In this document: piece by piece, positions 5,294 to 6,644 of the stretch
How the letters are laid out: each line of letters opens with the position of its first letter
Position numbering within the stretch: the first letter of the stretch is position 1
Assembly (NCBI GenBank): GCA_937888925.1
Contig: CALARM010000469.1
Span: 1-6,644, forward strand
Source: an uncultured Synergistia bacterium
GTDB lineage: Bacteria; Eremiobacterota; SpSt-956; JAKJGF01
DNA length: 6,644 nucleotides
Direction: 5' to 3'
Translations under genes and position numbers: made by a program
Notes under the pieces: model-generated
Databases searched by the model: none
What the model was told of the DNA's origin: nothing
The model's input: only the letters and a program-made list of their open reading frames with translations

Positions 5294-5824
5294 CTAATAA
5301 AATATGAAATTATTTCTCTTTTTCCTGTAATAATTTATTCTGTCTTTCATTGTTTTCGTATGAAATTCGAATTTATGTCCGTCATAATCTTCAAAATAAA
5401 TAGACGAACCTTCGTCTATGTGTCTCTGTCTTCCTTCTAAAATTTTTACATCCAGATTTTTTAATTTTCCGAGAATTTCTTCATAATCTTTTTCATCAAT
5501 GGAAAAACTTATATGGCTGTATGATTCGTTTATTTCATTTCTCTTTATGTCTTTCTGAAGATTTAAAGCAATCCATAGGCCGTTAAGATCGAAATAAGCA
5601 AGTTTTTCTCCTTTTACCAGAAGCTTTGCCCCCAGTGCATTACTATAGAATTCAATGGATTTATTAAGATCCGATACGGAAAAAGTTATATGGTTTATAA
5701 CGTTTTTCTTTTGATATAACATTTTCAGGGCTTTATTAACAAATCCGGATACATCGGTTTCTTCACATATGTCCATGTATTTTCTTAACTCTTCGTATAG
5801 CTTTTCCGATATTTCTATTTTCAT
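5294..5824 (-). CDS. FosB-like thiol transferase (VOC superfamily) with N-terminal RHH-like extension
   Basis: Residues 41-176 match the FosB fosfomycin-resistance fold: NHITFSVSDLNKSIEFYSNA, then KLAYFDLNGLWIALN, SYSHISFS, SIYFEDYDGHKFEFH and DRINYY. The expected divalent-metal ligands are His45, His104 and Glu153. FosB enzymes add a thiol (bacillithiol or cysteine) to fosfomycin in the cytoplasm; this substrate is inferred, as related VOC proteins act on other electrophiles. The position following the first metal His, Cys in some FosB proteins, is Thr47. Residues 1-40 are extra compared with FosB (about 139 residues). They look like a ribbon-helix-helix unit: strand KIEI, helix EKLYEELRKYM, helix VSGFVNKALKMLY. 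An internal Met35 has no SD, whereas the long start has GGAAG (5839-5835) ten bases upstream. A minus-strand TATAAT at 5869-5864 could be its -10. Confidence 0.82.
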   Translation of the reverse strand: MKIEISEKLYEELRKYMDICEETDVSGFVNKALKMLYQKKNVINHITFSVSDLNKSIEFYSNALGAKLLVKGEKLAYFDLNGLWIALNLQKDIKRNEINESYSHISFSIDEKDYEEILGKLKNLDVKILEGRQRHIDEGSSIYFEDYDGHKFEFHTKTMKDRINYYRKKRNNFIFY

Positions 5825-5863
5825 TATTGTGTCACTTCCACTTTCTGCATGTCTGTTTTTTCT

Positions 5864-5869
5864 ATTATA
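5864..5869 (-). promoter_or_regulatory. candidate -10 box for the FosB-like gene
   Basis: On the minus strand this reads TATAAT, 39 bases upstream of the start codon. No good -35 is visible at 16-18 bases (best is TGGGAA), so activity would be weak or depend on an activator. Confidence 0.35.
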
Positions 5870-5923
5870 CTCTTCCCCATATACTCTTTCCCATGCCTAT
5901 ATTTTAATCCAAGAAGGATTATA

Positions 5924-5953
5924 TTGTATATATTCGAAGAATCTTTATATAAT
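5924..5953 (+). promoter_or_regulatory. candidate promoter for the 5'-nucleotidase-type gene
   Basis: TTGTAT (5924-5929), an 18-base spacer and TATAAT (5948-5953) lie about 80 bases before the gene. The -10 is perfect and the -35 is weak. The leader contains a 7-bp dyad (5982-5988 with 5997-6003). The 5825-6034 gap is otherwise AT-rich, and I see no gene in it. Confidence 0.35.
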
Positions 5954-6034
5954 ATCTTTAAAATTAAGTTTTTTATGGTAATATTATCCTTAGCTCGATA
6001 ATAGTTCAGAATTTTTCATGGTGGAGGAAATGAA

Positions 6035-6644
6035 ATGTTTAATTTTCACAAAATATTTTTTTCTGTAATTTTTTTAATATCTATTTCAGGATATGTATTT
6101 TCCCAGGAAATATCACAGTCTTCTTCTGATGTACGGACTGATAAATCCCTTATAAAACTTCATATACTTCATATAAATGATTTCCACGGAGCAATTGAGC
6201 CTTTTTTAGATCCGGAAATTTCCCGGGATAGTAAGACAGGAGGAATTGCCTGTTTGAAGGCATTAATTGATCGGGAAAGAGAAAGAGACATTGCCGGCAC
6301 AATAGTTTTGAATGCAGGAGATATAGCAGAAGGAACAATGATTTCCTATATTTCCAGAGGAAAAGTTGTTACAGATGCTTTTAGACAGATCGGTTTTGAT
6401 GCAATAACACTGGGAAATCATGATTTTGCCTGGGGGCTGGATGACCTTAAATCCATGATGGATAATCTGAATACACCGGTACTCGGTGCAAACATAATAA
6501 AAACTTCTGACGGAGAGGTTATGGATGGAGTAAAACCGTATATAATTAAAGAAATGAAAGATGTAAAAGTTGCAGTTATAGGTCTTGATACGCCTGATAT
6601 AGCACACTATGTAGATAAATCCAGAAGAGAAGGTCTTGAATTTA
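6035..6644 (+). CDS. secreted 5'-nucleotidase/UshA-type metallophosphatase, N-terminal part (cut by window edge)
   Basis: The first 203 residues are present and the frame is open at the right edge. A signal peptide has Lys6, a hydrophobic core (FFSVIFLISISGY) and a likely cleavage VFS|Q after residue 23. The calcineurin-type metallophosphatase domain follows: LHINDFHG (Asp49, His51), NAGD (Asp96) and GNHD (Asn128, His129), the two-metal site of the 5'-nucleotidase/2',3'-cyclic phosphodiesterase family. Next is VAVIGLDTPD. The C-terminal substrate-binding domain expected in this family is off the window. The likely role is release of phosphate and nucleosides from extracytoplasmic nucleotides; the exact substrate is not readable. 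Typical GNHEFD reads GNHDFA here. GGAGG (6023-6027) lies seven bases before ATG 6035; an ATG at 6030 gives only a short out-of-frame ORF. Confidence 0.9.
   Translation, partial: MFNFHKIFFSVIFLISISGYVFSQEISQSSSDVRTDKSLIKLHILHINDFHGAIEPFLDPEISRDSKTGGIACLKALIDRERERDIAGTIVLNAGDIAEGTMISYISRGKVVTDAFRQIGFDAITLGNHDFAWGLDDLKSMMDNLNTPVLGANIIKTSDGEVMDGVKPYIIKEMKDVKVAVIGLDTPDIAHYVDKSRREGLEF

Noticed and set aside
5769..5981. Plus-strand frame of 70 codons over the FosB-like gene start
   Set aside because: It overlaps the minus-strand gene and its promoter region. Its hydrophobic translation is typical of AT-rich DNA, and no SD is visible.
6150..6607. Minus-strand frames within the 5'-nucleotidase-type gene
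   Set aside because: They are antisense to a frame with a signal peptide and conserved metal-binding motifs. They show no independent coding signal.

Overview
The window comes from an AT-rich bacterium. Arg codons are mostly AGA, Shine-Dalgarno (SD) sites are AGGAG-type, and one sigma-70 promoter is near-consensus. Its core is a complete set of polyhydroxyalkanoate (PHA, probably polyhydroxybutyrate) genes on the + strand. The exported 5'-nucleotidase-type protein at the right edge has a signal peptide ending VFS|Q, which suggests a Gram-negative-type envelope such as a spirochaete. A low-GC anaerobe such as a fusobacterium cannot be excluded. The species cannot be fixed from this sequence.

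Positions 1-4243 hold one tight + strand cluster: a phasin-like helical protein (cut by the left edge), a class III-type PHA synthase (phaC), an SDR-family 3-ketoacyl-CoA reductase (phaB role), a very short PhaE/PhaR-like synthase subunit, and an SCP2-type thiolase (phaA role). A perfect 18-bp hairpin terminator closes the cluster. Together these genes would condense two acetyl-CoA, reduce acetoacetyl-CoA to (R)-3-hydroxybutyryl-CoA, polymerise it, and coat the granule. The most striking structure lies between the genes. Three consecutive gaps are filled by GC-rich tandem heptads of the form ACGCGTY. The middle array is inverted relative to the other two, so the phaE-like gene is flanked by a perfect 25-bp inverted repeat. 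The gap before phaC has no heptads. It carries a perfect 13-bp tandem duplication, a terminator-like hairpin and a possible 15-codon leader ORF instead.

Positions 4244-4687 hold a convergent minus-strand gene that appears frameshifted, followed by a strong + promoter surrounded by several short palindromes. Positions 4688-5230 encode an unrecognised two-helix membrane protein. Positions 5294-5824 (minus) encode a FosB-like thiol transferase of the VOC superfamily with an unusual N-terminal extension resembling a ribbon-helix-helix DNA-binding domain. From 6035 to the right edge is the N-terminal part of a secreted 5'-nucleotidase/UshA-type metallophosphatase.

All identifications come from reading motifs by eye. 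No database search, folding calculation or alignment was run.
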